Source of the DNA: Hydrogenophaga intermedia
Lineage (GTDB): Bacteria; Pseudomonadota; Gammaproteobacteria; Burkholderiales; Burkholderiaceae_C
Assembly: GCF_023715105.1 (NCBI RefSeq)
Contig: NZ_JAMBNO010000010.1
Location: forward strand, 62,001-126,000
Reading direction: 5' to 3'
DNA: 64,000 nucleotides
This document shows positions 9,768 to 19,176 of this stretch, one piece after another. Within the stretch, counting starts at the first letter, position 1. Every line of letters begins with the position of its first letter. The notes beneath the pieces are model-generated. The model saw only the letters and a program-made list of their open reading frames with translations. It did no database searches and was not told the DNA's origin. Made by a program: the position numbers and the translations under genes.

Positions 9768-9782
9768 CCGCCGGGCGGGCCT

Positions 9783-11672
9783 TCAGCCCACGAGGTCGCG
9801 GATCTGCTGCAGCGCGCCCGGGTCGTCCATGGTGGTCAGGTCGCCGGGGTCGCGCCCCTCGCAGACGGCCTGAATGGCACGGCGCAGCAGTTTGCCGCTG
9901 CGCGTCTTGGGCAGCAGGCTCACGAAACGCACGCGCGCCGGGCGCGCCACGGCACCCAGCTGGCTGTCCACCAGCTTCATGATCTCGCCCTCCAGCTTGA
10001 GCTGGGCGTTGGCGTCGCCCAGCGCCGAGGCGTCCTTGGCCACCACGAAGGCCATGGCCACCTGGCCCTTGAGGTTGTCGGCCACGCCCACCACGGCCAC
10101 CTCGGCCACGTTGGGGTGGCTGGCGATGCTCTCCTCGATCTCGCGCGTGCCCAGGCGGTGCCCGGCGACGTTGATCACGTCGTCGGTGCGACCCAGGATG
10201 TAGTAGTAGCCGTCCTCGTCGCGGATGCCCCAATCGAAGGTGCTGTAGACCAGCTTGCCCGGAATGCTCTTCCAGTAGGTGTTGACAAAGCGCGCATCGT
10301 CGCGCCAGACGGTCTGCATGAAGCCAGGTGGCGTCGGGCCCTCGATGACCACGACGCCCTTTTCGTTGGCGCCGGTCAGCTCCTCGCCGGTGCTTTCGTG
10401 CAGCAGCTTGACGCTGTAGCCGTACATGGGAATGCCGGGGCTGCCGAACTTGCTGGCCTTTTTCTCGACCCCGTTGGCGATCGTGAGGATGGGCCAGCCC
10501 GATTCGGTCTGCCAGTAGTTGTCGATGATGGGCACGCCCAGGCCATCGGCGATCCAGCGCGCGGTGGGCTCGTCGAGCGGCTCGCCGGCCAGGAACAGCG
10601 CCTTCAGGCTGGAGAGGTCGTACTGCTTGAGGTAGGCCGGGTCCTGCTTCTTGAGCACGCGCACCGCGGTGGGTGCGCTGAACATGGCCGCGACCTTGTA
10701 CTTCTCGACCAGCTTCCACCAGATGCCGCCATCGGGGCGGATCGGCAAACCTTCGTACATGATGGTCGCCATGCCGGCGATCAGCGGCCCGTAGACGATG
10801 TAACTGTGGCCCACGACCCAGCCGATGTCGCTGGTGGAGAAGTAGGTTTCACCGGGCTCGCACAGGAAGATGTGCTTCATGCTGGCGGCCAGGGCCACCG
10901 CGTAGCCCCCCACGTCGCGCTGCACGCCCTTGGGCTTGCCGGTGGTACCGCTGGTGTAGATGGTGTAGCTGATGTCGGTGGCGTCGAGCCAGGTGCAGGG
11001 CACCTGCGCGCTCAAGTGCTGTTCGCGCAGCGCCGCATAGTCGTGGTCGCGCCCGGGCACCAGGCTCATGGGCGCCAGACCGCGGTTGACCAGCACCACA
11101 GACCTGGGCTTGTGCGCCGCAAGCGAGATGGCCTCGTCCAGCAGTGGCTTGTAGGCCACCACCTTGCCACCGCGCGAGCCGGCATCGGCGCTGACGATGG
11201 CGACCGGCTCGGCGTCATCGATGCGGCTGGCCAACGAGTGGCTGGCAAAGCCGCCGAACACCACCGAGTGGACGGCACCGATGCGCGCGCAGGCCAGCAT
11301 GGCGAACGCGGCCTCGGGGATCATGGGCATGTAGATGAGCACCCGGTCGCCTCGCTTGACGCCCCGGGCCAGCAGCACCGCGGCCATGCGCTGCACTTCG
11401 GCGTGCAGTTCGGCAAAGCTGTAGACGCGCTCCTGATCGGTCTCGGTCGAGACGAAGATCAGCGCGTTCTGTTGCGCGCGGTCCTTCAGGTGCCGATCGA
11501 CCGCGTTGTGGCACAGGTTGGTCTGCCCGCCCTCGAACCAGCGCGTGAACGGCGGGTTGTCGTGGTTGCAGACGCGCGAGTACGGGCGGTGCCAGTCGAT
11601 CAGCTTCGCTTGTTCGGCCCAGAAACCGTCGCGGTCTTCGAGCGAGCGGCGGTGGAAGTCGGCATAGCCCAT
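9783..11672 (-). CDS. prpE: Propionyl-CoA synthetase
   Basis: AMP-forming acyl-CoA synthetase of 629 residues that activates propionate (and less well acetate) to its CoA ester, feeding the methylcitrate or methylmalonyl route. Seen: the PrpE-type N-terminus (YADFHRRSLEDRDGFW), AMP-binding signature YTSGTTGKPKGV, WVVGHSYIVYGP, DNYWQTESGWP, and the C-terminal catalytic lysine in TRSGKLLRRA. GAGGAG sits eight bases before ATG 11672. It appears monocistronic; no prpBCD genes are adjacent. AcsA is the main alternative, but the N-terminus and length favour PrpE. Confidence 0.93.
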   Translation of the reverse strand: MGYADFHRRSLEDRDGFWAEQAKLIDWHRPYSRVCNHDNPPFTRWFEGGQTNLCHNAVDRHLKDRAQQNALIFVSTETDQERVYSFAELHAEVQRMAAVLLARGVKRGDRVLIYMPMIPEAAFAMLACARIGAVHSVVFGGFASHSLASRIDDAEPVAIVSADAGSRGGKVVAYKPLLDEAISLAAHKPRSVVLVNRGLAPMSLVPGRDHDYAALREQHLSAQVPCTWLDATDISYTIYTSGTTGKPKGVQRDVGGYAVALAASMKHIFLCEPGETYFSTSDIGWVVGHSYIVYGPLIAGMATIMYEGLPIRPDGGIWWKLVEKYKVAAMFSAPTAVRVLKKQDPAYLKQYDLSSLKALFLAGEPLDEPTARWIADGLGVPIIDNYWQTESGWPILTIANGVEKKASKFGSPGIPMYGYSVKLLHESTGEELTGANEKGVVVIEGPTPPGFMQTVWRDDARFVNTYWKSIPGKLVYSTFDWGIRDEDGYYYILGRTDDVINVAGHRLGTREIEESIASHPNVAEVAVVGVADNLKGQVAMAFVVAKDASALGDANAQLKLEGEIMKLVDSQLGAVARPARVRFVSLLPKTRSGKLLRRAIQAVCEGRDPGDLTTMDDPGALQQIRDLVG

Positions 11673-11840
11673 GCGGCGGTCTCCTCGGGTGGGGCTGGGG
11701 ACAGGATGCTCGGCGTTTCTGAATTCTTAATTATGGAAAGCGGGCTTGCGTGGGCCTGACAGGGCTTACCCGGGGCTGCGCCCTTCGTCGGAGGGCGGCG
11801 CGCGACGCCCCGCCGGACAGGCTGCGCCCGCGCGCCGCGC

Positions 11841-12446
11841 TTATTTGATGAGCGCCTGTACCGGCTTGAAGGCCGGGTGCTCGGCCGTGCGCAGCCACTC
11901 AAAGGCCACCATCTCGGTGGTCACCAGTTCGGCGCCCGCGCCGGCCAGGCGGTCGAAGGCGGCGTCGCGGTTGCGTTCGCTGCGCGAGCCACAGGCGTCC
12001 GTCACCACCCACACCTCCAGCTCCTGCTCCAGCAGTTCGAGCGCCGTCTGCAGCAGGCACACGTGGGCCTCACAACCGGCGATCACGATGCTCGGTCGCT
12101 CCGGCTCGCGCGCGGCGGGCGGTTTCTGCAAGTGCTTGGGCAGGCTGCGCACGTTGCCGCCCTGCGGCCTGGCGGGCGGGCGCAACCAGTCCGCCAGGCC
12201 ATCGGCCACGGCGCTGAAGTGCATCTTGGCCAGCGTCTTGCGGCACAGGGCGCGCAACTCGGGCGGGTTGGGCCCGAGCTTGTCGGGGTTCTGTTCGGTG
12301 CCCCAGGTGGGCACGTCGAGCGCCTGCGCCATCTGCGCCAGGCGCAGCGCATTGGCGAGCACCCGCGGGCCCTCGTGGATCGCGGGCATCAGGCGGGCCT
12401 GGTAGTCCACCAGCACCAGTTGGGATTCGTCGGCATCGAGCAGCAT
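11841..12446 (-). CDS. Isochorismatase-fold cysteine hydrolase (YcaC-like)
   Basis: Cytosolic hydrolase of 201 residues with the isochorismatase fold. The expected catalytic triad is visible: Asp14 in VLVDYQ, Lys74 before MHFSA, and nucleophile Cys130 in GCEAHVC. Between the Lys and the Cys strand is a roughly 25-residue Pro/Arg/Lys-rich insertion (about residues 90-118) that is not typical of the fold. I start at ATG 12446 (MLLDADES), where homology begins. It shares the minus strand with the upstream TetR gene, 46 bases away, and may be cotranscribed. The substrate is unknown. Confidence 0.85.
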   Translation of the reverse strand: MLLDADESQLVLVDYQARLMPAIHEGPRVLANALRLAQMAQALDVPTWGTEQNPDKLGPNPPELRALCRKTLAKMHFSAVADGLADWLRPPARPQGGNVRSLPKHLQKPPAAREPERPSIVIAGCEAHVCLLQTALELLEQELEVWVVTDACGSRSERNRDAAFDRLAGAGAELVTTEMVAFEWLRTAEHPAFKPVQALIK

Positions 12447-12492
12447 GGCGGTCCTGCGTGCAAAGGGGTCGGATTGTGTCAGGCCACGGGGC

Positions 12493-13221
12493 TCATTCGG
12501 CAAACAGGTCGCGCTGCTTCGTCGAGCCCGCGGCGGTGGCGGGGTCGAAGCGCTCGACCAGGCGTTCCACGTACTGCACGAACAGCGCCTCCGCCCCCTG
12601 GCCGAAGAGCTTGATGCGCCCGGTGTGCTGCAACAGCAGCAGGCCCATGCCGTGCGCGAACAGCGCGGCGTTCTCGCGCGCGGCTGCATCCGGTGGCAGG
12701 CCCATCTCCTCCAGCGCCACTTCACAAGGGCGCAGGGCGTCCATCAGGCGCTCGTTGAGCGCGCGGTCGAGCGCGTGTGTGAGCCCCCGAGGCGCCAGGC
12801 CATTGACGAGATAGAAGCCGAGATCGAGATCGCGCGGGTTGCGGGCGTAGAAGCCGAACCAGGCCTGCGCCTTGGCAGCCAGCGCACGCGCGGCCTGGCC
12901 CCTGGGCGCGCGGGCGGCCGCCACGTCGGCCTGCAGGCGGTCCAGCGACTCGGCAAGCAGTGCCGCGTAGATCGCCTCCTTGCTGTCGAAGTAGCTGTAC
13001 AGCGCACCGGCCGTGTAGCCCGCCGCGCGCGCAATTTCGCGAATGCTCGCGCCCTCCACCCCACGCTCGGCGAACACCCGTCGCGCGGCATCCAGCACGT
13101 GGGCGCGCCGCGTGTCCGACATGGCGAGCTGGCGTTGCTGGCGCAGTTCGAGCTGGCGCTGTGCTTCGGCCTGTTCCGCTGCGCTGGGCACGGGCCGCAG
13201 TTCGTCGAGCTGTACGTTCAT
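12493..13221 (-). CDS. TetR/AcrR-family transcriptional regulator
   Basis: Ligand-responsive repressor of 242 residues. After a charged Gln/Arg-rich N-terminal extension (residues 1-38), the TetR helix-turn-helix occupies about residues 40-85 (VLDAARRVFAERGVEG, IREIARAAGYTAGALYSYF, SKEAIYAALL). The rest is the variable ligand-binding helical domain. It starts at ATG 13221 and is divergent from the HpaB-like gene across a 134-base AT-rich gap with an inverted repeat (13279-13295). It probably controls that gene and itself, but the inducer is unknown. Confidence 0.92.
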   Translation of the reverse strand: MNVQLDELRPVPSAAEQAEAQRQLELRQQRQLAMSDTRRAHVLDAARRVFAERGVEGASIREIARAAGYTAGALYSYFDSKEAIYAALLAESLDRLQADVAAARAPRGQAARALAAKAQAWFGFYARNPRDLDLGFYLVNGLAPRGLTHALDRALNERLMDALRPCEVALEEMGLPPDAAARENAALFAHGMGLLLLQHTGRIKLFGQGAEALFVQYVERLVERFDPATAAGSTKQRDLFAE

Positions 13222-13278
13222 GTGGGCAGTGTACCGATGGAATCAACGCAGTTCGTGTAAATGAACTACTAGCAATTT

Positions 13279-13295
13279 ATTGAACAGCGTTTAAT
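13279..13295. promoter_or_regulatory. Candidate TetR operator, 17-bp inverted repeat
   Basis: ATTGAAC-AGC-GTTTAAT has arms matching in 6 of 7 positions around a 3-base spacer. It lies roughly midway in the divergent tetR / HpaB-like gap and overlaps the -10-like TAATAT at 13292-13297. Size and placement fit a TetR-dimer operator. This is an inference from position and symmetry only. Confidence 0.4.
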
Positions 13296-13355
13296 ATTTT
13301 GATGTCGCGATGACTTGATAAGCATCATTCAAAACCACGAACTGGAGACAAGAAC

Positions 13356-14963
13356 ATGAACTCCCTGAGCACGCCCGCCAGCCTGATGACCGGCGACGAC
13401 TACCGCGAGTCACTGCGACGCTACCGACCCCGGGTGTTCGTGGACGGGCAGGCGGTGGCCAGCGTGGTCGATGAACCCGCGCTGCGACCGGGCATCAACG
13501 CCGTCGCCCTGACTTACGACTTCGCCCACCGGCCCGAGTACGCCCCGCTGATGCGGGCCGTGCAGCACACCAGCGGGCGCGAGGTGAACCGCATGACCCA
13601 CCTCTCCACCAGCGCGGGCGACCTGCTCAACAAGCTCGAGGCGGTGCGCCTGATCTGCCAGGAGACCGGCTGCGCCCAGCGCTATCTCACGCATGACGCG
13701 CTCAACGCGATCGCCCAGTTGGCCGCACGGCTGGACGACGCGCAGGGCAAGACCGAGCACACCGCGCGCTTCCAGGCCTACCTGCACCGCGTGCAGGATC
13801 AGGACCTCACCCTGGGCGTGGCCATGACGGACGCCAAGGGCGACCGCAGCCGCCGCCCGCACCAGCAGGCCAACCCCGACAGCTACCTGCATATCGTGGA
13901 GCGCAACGCGCGCGGCATCGTGATCAGCGGCACCAAGGCCATCGTCACGGGCGCACCCTACATGCATGAGCTGCTGGTCATGCCCTGCCGCAACATGGGC
14001 CAGGCCGACGCCGACTTTGCCGTGTGCTGCGCGGTGCCGGTCGATGCCGAGGGCCTGACCATCGTGGCCCGCCCGGCGGGCCGTCCGGGCGAGAAGCTCG
14101 AGCACGGCGATGCACTCTTCTCGCGCAAGTACGGGCAGAGCACGGGGGTGTGCCTGTTCGATCGCGTGTTCGTTCCCTGGGAACACGTCTTCCTGGCCGG
14201 CGAGTGGGAACACGCCGGCCACCTCACCTACAGCTACGCCACCCACCACCGGCAGACCTGTATCGGCGCACGCGCCGGCTTCGGCGACCTGCTGATCGGC
14301 GCCGCCGCGCTGATGTGCGAGGCCAACGGCTTCGACCCCGGTGCCGAGAGCCAGCTGCGCGAGCAGATGGTCGAGCTCATCACCATCGTGGAAGGCTTCT
14401 ACGCCTGCGGCGTGGCGGCCAGCGTGTACGGGCGCCGGGATGAACACACCGACGTGTTCATGCCCGATCCGGTGTTCGCCAACATCGGCAAGCTGCTGCT
14501 GGCCACGAAGATCTACGACATGCACCGCATCGCCCACACCGTGAGCGGCGGGCTCATCGTCACCCTGCCGGGCCCCGACGAAGACCACAACCCCGAGACC
14601 GCCGCCCGCCTGTCGGACGTGCTGCGCGCCAACCCCGACGTGCCCTACGAGCAGCGCATCCAGGCCGCGCGCTTCGTCGAAGATCTGACCGCTGGCTACC
14701 AGGGCGGCTGGTACAGCGTGATCAGCCTTCACGGTGGCGGCTCGCCCGCCGCCATGAAGCAGGAAATCTGGCGCCACTACCCGGTGGGCAACAAGGTCGA
14801 TCTGGTCGAGCGGTTGCTGGAGCGTGGCGTGAGCAACGACCCGGATCGCGCCATCACCCGCAACCGCCAGCCCGGGCGCTGCTGCGACAGCGGCTGCAGC
14901 ACACCGGGCCAGCCTGTGATGGTGGACCTGCCGGTGAGCACCAAAGCAACAAATTCCCGTTGA
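13356..14963 (+). CDS. HpaB-family flavoprotein related to 4-hydroxybutyryl-CoA dehydratase
   Basis: A 535-residue member of the 4-hydroxyphenylacetate 3-hydroxylase fold family. Its layout is closest to 4-hydroxybutyryl-CoA dehydratase (AbfD): MTGDDYRESL, RPGINAVALTYD, MTDAKGDR, HHRQT, GDLLIGAAAL, VSGGLIVTLP and HGGGSPAA. From my memory of the AbfD sequence, ligands Cys99 and His292 correspond to Cys106 and His298. Cys103 and Cys299 are replaced by Tyr110 and Ala305, and Tyr296/Lys300 by Cys302/Arg306. The 4Fe-4S cluster is therefore probably absent or altered. The C-terminal extension carries Cys509, Cys510 and Cys514. GGAG sits eight bases before ATG 13356. It is divergent from tetR. FAD-dependent dehydratase, isomerase or monooxygenase activity are all possible. 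Confidence 0.75.
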   Translation: MNSLSTPASLMTGDDYRESLRRYRPRVFVDGQAVASVVDEPALRPGINAVALTYDFAHRPEYAPLMRAVQHTSGREVNRMTHLSTSAGDLLNKLEAVRLICQETGCAQRYLTHDALNAIAQLAARLDDAQGKTEHTARFQAYLHRVQDQDLTLGVAMTDAKGDRSRRPHQQANPDSYLHIVERNARGIVISGTKAIVTGAPYMHELLVMPCRNMGQADADFAVCCAVPVDAEGLTIVARPAGRPGEKLEHGDALFSRKYGQSTGVCLFDRVFVPWEHVFLAGEWEHAGHLTYSYATHHRQTCIGARAGFGDLLIGAAALMCEANGFDPGAESQLREQMVELITIVEGFYACGVAASVYGRRDEHTDVFMPDPVFANIGKLLLATKIYDMHRIAHTVSGGLIVTLPGPDEDHNPETAARLSDVLRANPDVPYEQRIQAARFVEDLTAGYQGGWYSVISLHGGGSPAAMKQEIWRHYPVGNKVDLVERLLERGVSNDPDRAITRNRQPGRCCDSGCSTPGQPVMVDLPVSTKATNSR

Positions 14964-14990
14964 ATCAAGTGCTTACACTGAATTTCTCGC

Positions 14991-15019
14991 TTGACTTGGC
15001 GGATTGCGCCCCCTACCCT
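14991..15019 (+). promoter_or_regulatory. Sigma-70-like promoter for the C40 peptidase gene
   Basis: TTGACT (14991-14996) and TACCCT (15014-15019) are 17 bases apart. The -35 is good and the -10 is weak (3 of 6). Transcription would begin at about 15026, almost on the peptidase ATG at 15028, implying a very short or absent leader. Confidence 0.35.
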
Positions 15020-15027
15020 CGCGCTCC

Positions 15028-15570
15028 ATGAAGCGTTGCCTGTCCCTCCTCCTGCTGGCCGGTGCGGCCGCGGCCCACGCCGCGCCCGGCAACAGCTGGG
15101 AGGACATGGACAGCCTGCTCAACGACAAGGGCCTCATGACGCGGCTGGGCGAACAGGTGCAACAGGCCGGCGCCACCGCTGGCGACCAGGCCTCCAGCCT
15201 CGTCATCAACGCCCTGGCCTTCCTGGGCGTGCCTTACAAGTGGGGCGGCAACAGCCACGAGACAGGGTTCGACTGCAGCGGCTTCGTGCGCGCCGTCTAC
15301 GAGCAGTCCGTCGGCAAGCTGTTGCCGCGCCGATCCGACGAGCAGGCCGCGGCCACACAGCCCATCGAACGCAGCGAGCTCAAGCCCGGTGATCTGGTGT
15401 TCTTCAACACCATGCGCCGCGCCTTCAGCCACGTCGGCATTTACGTGGGCGACGGCAAGTTCGTCCACTCGCCGCGCGCAGGCGCCGAGGTGCGCGTCGA
15501 GGACATGCGCGTGGCTTACTGGAACAAGCGCTTCAACGGCGCACGCCGCGTGATCGCGCAGGCCGAATAG
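15028..15570 (+). CDS. Secreted C40 (NlpC/P60) peptidoglycan endopeptidase
   Basis: Periplasmic cysteine peptidase of 180 residues that cuts peptide stems of peptidoglycan. A signal peptide covers residues 1-19 (MKRC, hydrophobic Leu/Ala run, AHA-AP cleavage site). The NlpC/P60 domain fills about 55-175, with catalytic Cys83 in DCSGFV, His135 in SHVGIY and His147 in FVHSPR. I start at ATG 15028 because the signal peptide begins there. No ribosome-binding site is visible upstream. It ends against a strong terminator shared with the convergent lpdA. Confidence 0.92.
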   Translation: MKRCLSLLLLAGAAAAHAAPGNSWEDMDSLLNDKGLMTRLGEQVQQAGATAGDQASSLVINALAFLGVPYKWGGNSHETGFDCSGFVRAVYEQSVGKLLPRRSDEQAAATQPIERSELKPGDLVFFNTMRRAFSHVGIYVGDGKFVHSPRAGAEVRVEDMRVAYWNKRFNGARRVIAQAE

Positions 15571-15592
15571 CCTTGCCCGAACGACCATGAAA

Positions 15593-15614
15593 AAACCCGG
15601 CCGAGGCCGGGTTT
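15593..15614. terminator. Bidirectional intrinsic terminator
   Basis: AAACCCGGCC and GGCCGGGTTT form a perfect 10-bp stem around GA, between the convergent C40 peptidase (+) and lpdA (-) genes. A-rich sequence on the left and T-rich on the right give U-runs in both directions. Confidence 0.85.
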
Positions 15615-15632
15615 CGTTCTTCCGGGCGCCTC

Positions 15633-17453
15633 TCAGCGCCGCTGCGGTGGCACGTCGGTGCAGCTGCCGTGCGCCACCTCGGCCGCCATGCCGATGCTCT
15701 CGCCCAGCGTGGGGTGCGGGTGGATGGTCTTGCCGATGTCCACCGCGTCGGCGCCCATCTCGATGGCCAGACCGATCTCGCCGATCATGTCGCCCGCGTG
15801 CGTGCCCACCATGCCGCCGCCCAGGATGCGGCCGTGGCCGTGAGCCTCGGGCGAATCGTCGAACAGCAGCTTGGTGACGCCTTCGTCGCGACCATTGGCA
15901 ATGGCGCGGCCGGAGGCGCTCCAGGGGAACAGGCCCTTCTTCACCTTGATGCCCTGGGCCTTGGCCTGGTCCTCGGTGAGGCCCACCCAGGCCACCTCGG
16001 GATCGGTGTAGGCCACGCTGGGGATCACGCGTGCGTTGAAGGCGGCGGCCGCGAGATCGGGCTTGCCCTGCAGTTCGCCCGCGATGACCTCGGCCGCCAC
16101 GTGGCCCTCATGCACCGCCTTGTGGGCCAGCATGGGCTGGCCCACGATGTCACCGATGGCGAAGATGTGCGGCACGTTGGTGCGCATCTGGATGTCGACC
16201 TCGATGAAGCCGCGCTCGGTGACGGCCACCCCGGCAGCGGGCGCGCCGATCTTCTTGCCGTTGGGGCTGCGGCCCACGGCCTGCAGCACCAGGTCGTAGG
16301 TTTGTGGCGGTGGTGCGTTTTCGCCCTCGAACGTCACCTCGATGCCCGCGCCCGTGGCCTTGGCCGCCACGGTCTTGGTCTTGAGCATGATGTTGTCGAA
16401 GCGCGGCGCATTCATCTTCTGCCAGATCTTCACCAGATCGCGGTCGGCGCCCTGCATCAGGCCATCCAGCATCTCCACGACGTCCAGGCGCGCGCCAAGG
16501 CTGCTGTAGACGGTCCCCATCTCCAGGCCGATGATGCCGCCACCCAGGATGAGCATGCGCTTGGGCACGCTGGCCAGGCCCAGCGCGCCGGTGCTGTCCA
16601 CCACGCGCGGGTCCTCGGGCATGAAGGGCAGGCGCACCGCCTGCGAGCCAGCGGCGATGATGGCTTTCTTGAACGCCACCACCTGCTTGCTGCCAGTCTT
16701 CTCCTGCCCGCTGCCCTGCGTGAGCTCCACGCCCAGGTGGTTGGGGCCGACGAAGCTGCCGTAGCCGCGCACGATGGTGACCTTGCGCATCTTGGCCATG
16801 GCCGCCAGGCCACCGGTGAGCTTGCCGATCACCTTTTCCTTGTGGCCGCGCAGTTTCTCGATGTTGACGACCGGGCGGCCGAACTCCACACCGAGATCGG
16901 CCATGTGGCTCACCTCGTCCATCACCGCGGCCACGTGCAGCAGCGCCTTCGATGGGATGCAGCCGACGTTGAGGCAAACGCCACCGAGCGTGGCGTAGCG
17001 CTCCACCAGCACCACCTTGAGGCCGAGGTCGGCCGCGCGGAAGGCGGCCGAATAGCCGCCGGGGCCGCCGCCGAGCACCAGCACGTCGCAGTCGAGATCG
17101 GCTGCGCCAGCGTATGCGGTGGCTGCGGGCGCGGTGGCTGCGCGCGGTGCCGCCGGGGCTGGTGCAGCGGCCGCCGGGGCTGGTGTCGGCGCAGGAGCCG
17201 GTGCACCGGCTGCGCCGGTGGCGTCGAGCACCAGCACCACCGAACCTTGCTTCACCTTGTCGCCCAGTTTGACCTTGAGTTCTTTCACCACGCCAGCGGC
17301 CGAGGAAGGTATCTCCATCGAAGCCTTGTCGGATTCGACCGTGATGAGCGACTGCTCGGCTTTCACCGTGTCGCCGGGCTTGACCAGCAGTTCAATGACG
17401 GCGACCTCGTCGAAGTCGCCGATGTCCGGAACCAGGATGTCCATGAGTGCCAT
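15633..17453 (-). CDS. lpdA: Dihydrolipoamide dehydrogenase with fused lipoyl domain, E3 of pyruvate dehydrogenase
   Basis: FAD enzyme of 606 residues that reoxidises lipoyl groups of the pyruvate dehydrogenase complex. An N-terminal lipoyl domain (target Lys43 in [10 protein letters not shown]) is joined by an Ala/Pro linker (about 80-118) to a full E3: [11 protein letters not shown], redox disulfide [16 protein letters not shown], second nucleotide site [11 protein letters not shown], and the C-terminal HPHPTLGE catalytic His region. The E3 fused to a lipoyl domain is known from other betaproteobacteria and Neisseria. It is third gene of the aceE-aceF-lpdA operon, ten bases after aceF, and distinct from odhL. 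Confidence 0.96.
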   Translation of the reverse strand: MALMDILVPDIGDFDEVAVIELLVKPGDTVKAEQSLITVESDKASMEIPSSAAGVVKELKVKLGDKVKQGSVVLVLDATGAAGAPAPAPTPAPAAAAPAPAAPRAATAPAATAYAGAADLDCDVLVLGGGPGGYSAAFRAADLGLKVVLVERYATLGGVCLNVGCIPSKALLHVAAVMDEVSHMADLGVEFGRPVVNIEKLRGHKEKVIGKLTGGLAAMAKMRKVTIVRGYGSFVGPNHLGVELTQGSGQEKTGSKQVVAFKKAIIAAGSQAVRLPFMPEDPRVVDSTGALGLASVPKRMLILGGGIIGLEMGTVYSSLGARLDVVEMLDGLMQGADRDLVKIWQKMNAPRFDNIMLKTKTVAAKATGAGIEVTFEGENAPPPQTYDLVLQAVGRSPNGKKIGAPAAGVAVTERGFIEVDIQMRTNVPHIFAIGDIVGQPMLAHKAVHEGHVAAEVIAGELQGKPDLAAAAFNARVIPSVAYTDPEVAWVGLTEDQAKAQGIKVKKGLFPWSASGRAIANGRDEGVTKLLFDDSPEAHGHGRILGGGMVGTHAGDMIGEIGLAIEMGADAVDIGKTIHPHPTLGESIGMAAEVAHGSCTDVPPQRR

Positions 17454-17463
17454 CGGGGTCCCC

Positions 17464-19161
17464 TTACAGCAAGACGCGACGGAAGTCGCTCAGCACCTGG
17501 CCCAGGTACGCATTGAAACGCGCGGCGGCAGCGCCATCGATCACCCGGTGATCCCAGGTGAGCGAGAGCGGCAGCATCAGGCGCGGCACGAAAGCCTTGC
17601 CGTCCCACACCGGCTCCATCTGGCTCTTGCACACGCCCAGGATCGCCACCTCGGGCGCGTTGATGATGGGCGTGAAGTAACGCCCGCCGATACCGCCCAG
17701 GCTGGAGATGGTGAAGGTGGCGCCGCTCATGTCGGCCGGCGAGAGCTTGCCTTCGCGCGCCTTGGCCGCGAGCTCACCCATCTCCTTGCTGATCTGCAGG
17801 ATGCCTTTCTTGTCTGCGTCTTTCAGCACCGGCACCACCAGGCCGTTGGGTGTGTCGGCCGCAAAGCCGATGTGCCAGTACTGCTTGAGCACCAGCGCAT
17901 CGCCGTCAAGCGAGCTGTTGAACTCGGGGAACTTCTTGAGCGCAGCCACGCAGGCCTTGATCAGGAAGGCCAGCATGGTGACCTTGATGCCGCTCTTCTC
18001 GTTTTCCTTGTTGGTGGCCACCCGGAAGGCTTCGAGCTCGGTGATGTCGGCGTCGTCATAATTGGTGACGGCCGGGATCACCACCGCATTGCGCGTGAGG
18101 TTCGCACCGCTGATCTTCTTGATGCGGCTGAGCTCCTTGCGCTCGATGGGGCCGAACTTGCTGAAGTCGATCTTCGGCCAGGGCAGCAGGTCCAGGCCGA
18201 CACCCGAGCCGCCGCCGGCCGGGGCCTTGGCGGCCTGGGCCTGGGTCTGCACCGCACCGGCCATGACGGCCTTGGTGAAGTTCTGCACGTCGTCGAGCGT
18301 GATGCGGCCCTTGGGCCCGCTGCCTTTGACTTCCGCGAGCGGCACGCCGAGTTCGCGCGCGAACTTGCGCACCGAGGGCGAGGCATGCGGCAGGCCGAGC
18401 GGGGCCGCGGTGGGGTTGTGCGGCGCCGGGGCCGGCGCGCTGGAGGTGGCAGCCACCGGGGCTGCAGCGGCCGCGGCTGGGGCGGGTGCCGCTGCAGCGG
18501 GTGCGGCGGCTGCGGCGGCTGCGGCGGGTGCGGCGGCTGCGGCGGGTGCGGCTGCGGCGGGTGCGGCTGCGGCGCTGCCTTCCAGGATGGCCAGCAGGTC
18601 ACCGATGTTGACCTTGTCACCCACCTTGACCTTGAGTTCCTTGAGCACGCCCGCGGCCGACGACGGGATCTCCATCGACGCCTTGTCGCTTTCCACGGTG
18701 ATGAGCGATTGCTCGAGCTTGATGCTGTCGCCGGGCTTGACGAAGACCTCGATCACCGCGACGTCCTTGAAGTCGCCGATGTCGGGCACGCGCACCTCGA
18801 CCGGGCCGCTGGCAGCGGGCGCAACCGACGGCGCAACCGACGGCGCGGAAACCGGCACCGGGGCCGCCGCAGCGGCAGGTGCCGGGCTGGGTGCCGCAGC
18901 AGACGCGGGTGCCGCTGCGGCGCCTTCGGCCTCCAGCACCACCACCACCGAGCCCTGCTTCACCTTGTCGCCGAGCTTGACCTTGAGCTCTTTCACCACG
19001 CCGGCGTGCGACGAGGGAATCTCCATCGAGGCCTTGTCGCTCTCGACCGTGATCAGGCTTTGTTCGGCCTTGACCGCGTCACCCGGCTTCACGAGCAACT
19101 CGATCACCGCCACTTCGTCGAAATCCCCGATGTCCGGGACTTGAACTTCAATGCTTGCCAT
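17464..19161 (-). CDS. aceF: Dihydrolipoyllysine acetyltransferase, E2 of pyruvate dehydrogenase
   Basis: Core acetyltransferase, 565 residues, that moves the acetyl group from lipoyl to CoA. Two N-terminal lipoyl domains carry target lysines Lys43 and Lys160, both in [10 protein letters not shown]. They are separated by an Ala/Pro linker (about 80-120) and followed by a long almost pure Ala/Pro linker (about 202-255). Then come a peripheral-subunit-binding domain (about 258-306, with [13 protein letters not shown]) and the catalytic domain with the [13 protein letters not shown] motif near the C-terminus. It sits 15 bases after aceE and 10 before lpdA. Confidence 0.97.
   Translation of the reverse strand: MASIEVQVPDIGDFDEVAVIELLVKPGDAVKAEQSLITVESDKASMEIPSSHAGVVKELKVKLGDKVKQGSVVVVLEAEGAAAAPASAAAPSPAPAAAAAPVPVSAPSVAPSVAPAASGPVEVRVPDIGDFKDVAVIEVFVKPGDSIKLEQSLITVESDKASMEIPSSAAGVLKELKVKVGDKVNIGDLLAILEGSAAAAPAAAAPAAAAAPAAAAAAAAPAAAAPAPAAAAAAPVAATSSAPAPAPHNPTAAPLGLPHASPSVRKFARELGVPLAEVKGSGPKGRITLDDVQNFTKAVMAGAVQTQAQAAKAPAGGGSGVGLDLLPWPKIDFSKFGPIERKELSRIKKISGANLTRNAVVIPAVTNYDDADITELEAFRVATNKENEKSGIKVTMLAFLIKACVAALKKFPEFNSSLDGDALVLKQYWHIGFAADTPNGLVVPVLKDADKKGILQISKEMGELAAKAREGKLSPADMSGATFTISSLGGIGGRYFTPIINAPEVAILGVCKSQMEPVWDGKAFVPRLMLPLSLTWDHRVIDGAAAARFNAYLGQVLSDFRRVLL
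18500..18572. repeat. GC-rich tandem repeat in the aceF linker
   Basis: Short near-identical units of the form GCGGCGGGTGCGGCT repeat here. On the minus strand they encode the Ala/Pro swinging-arm linker of AceF. The pattern suits replication-slippage length variation that stays in frame. Confidence 0.7.
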
Positions 19162-19176
19162 GTCTGTCTCCGGCGC

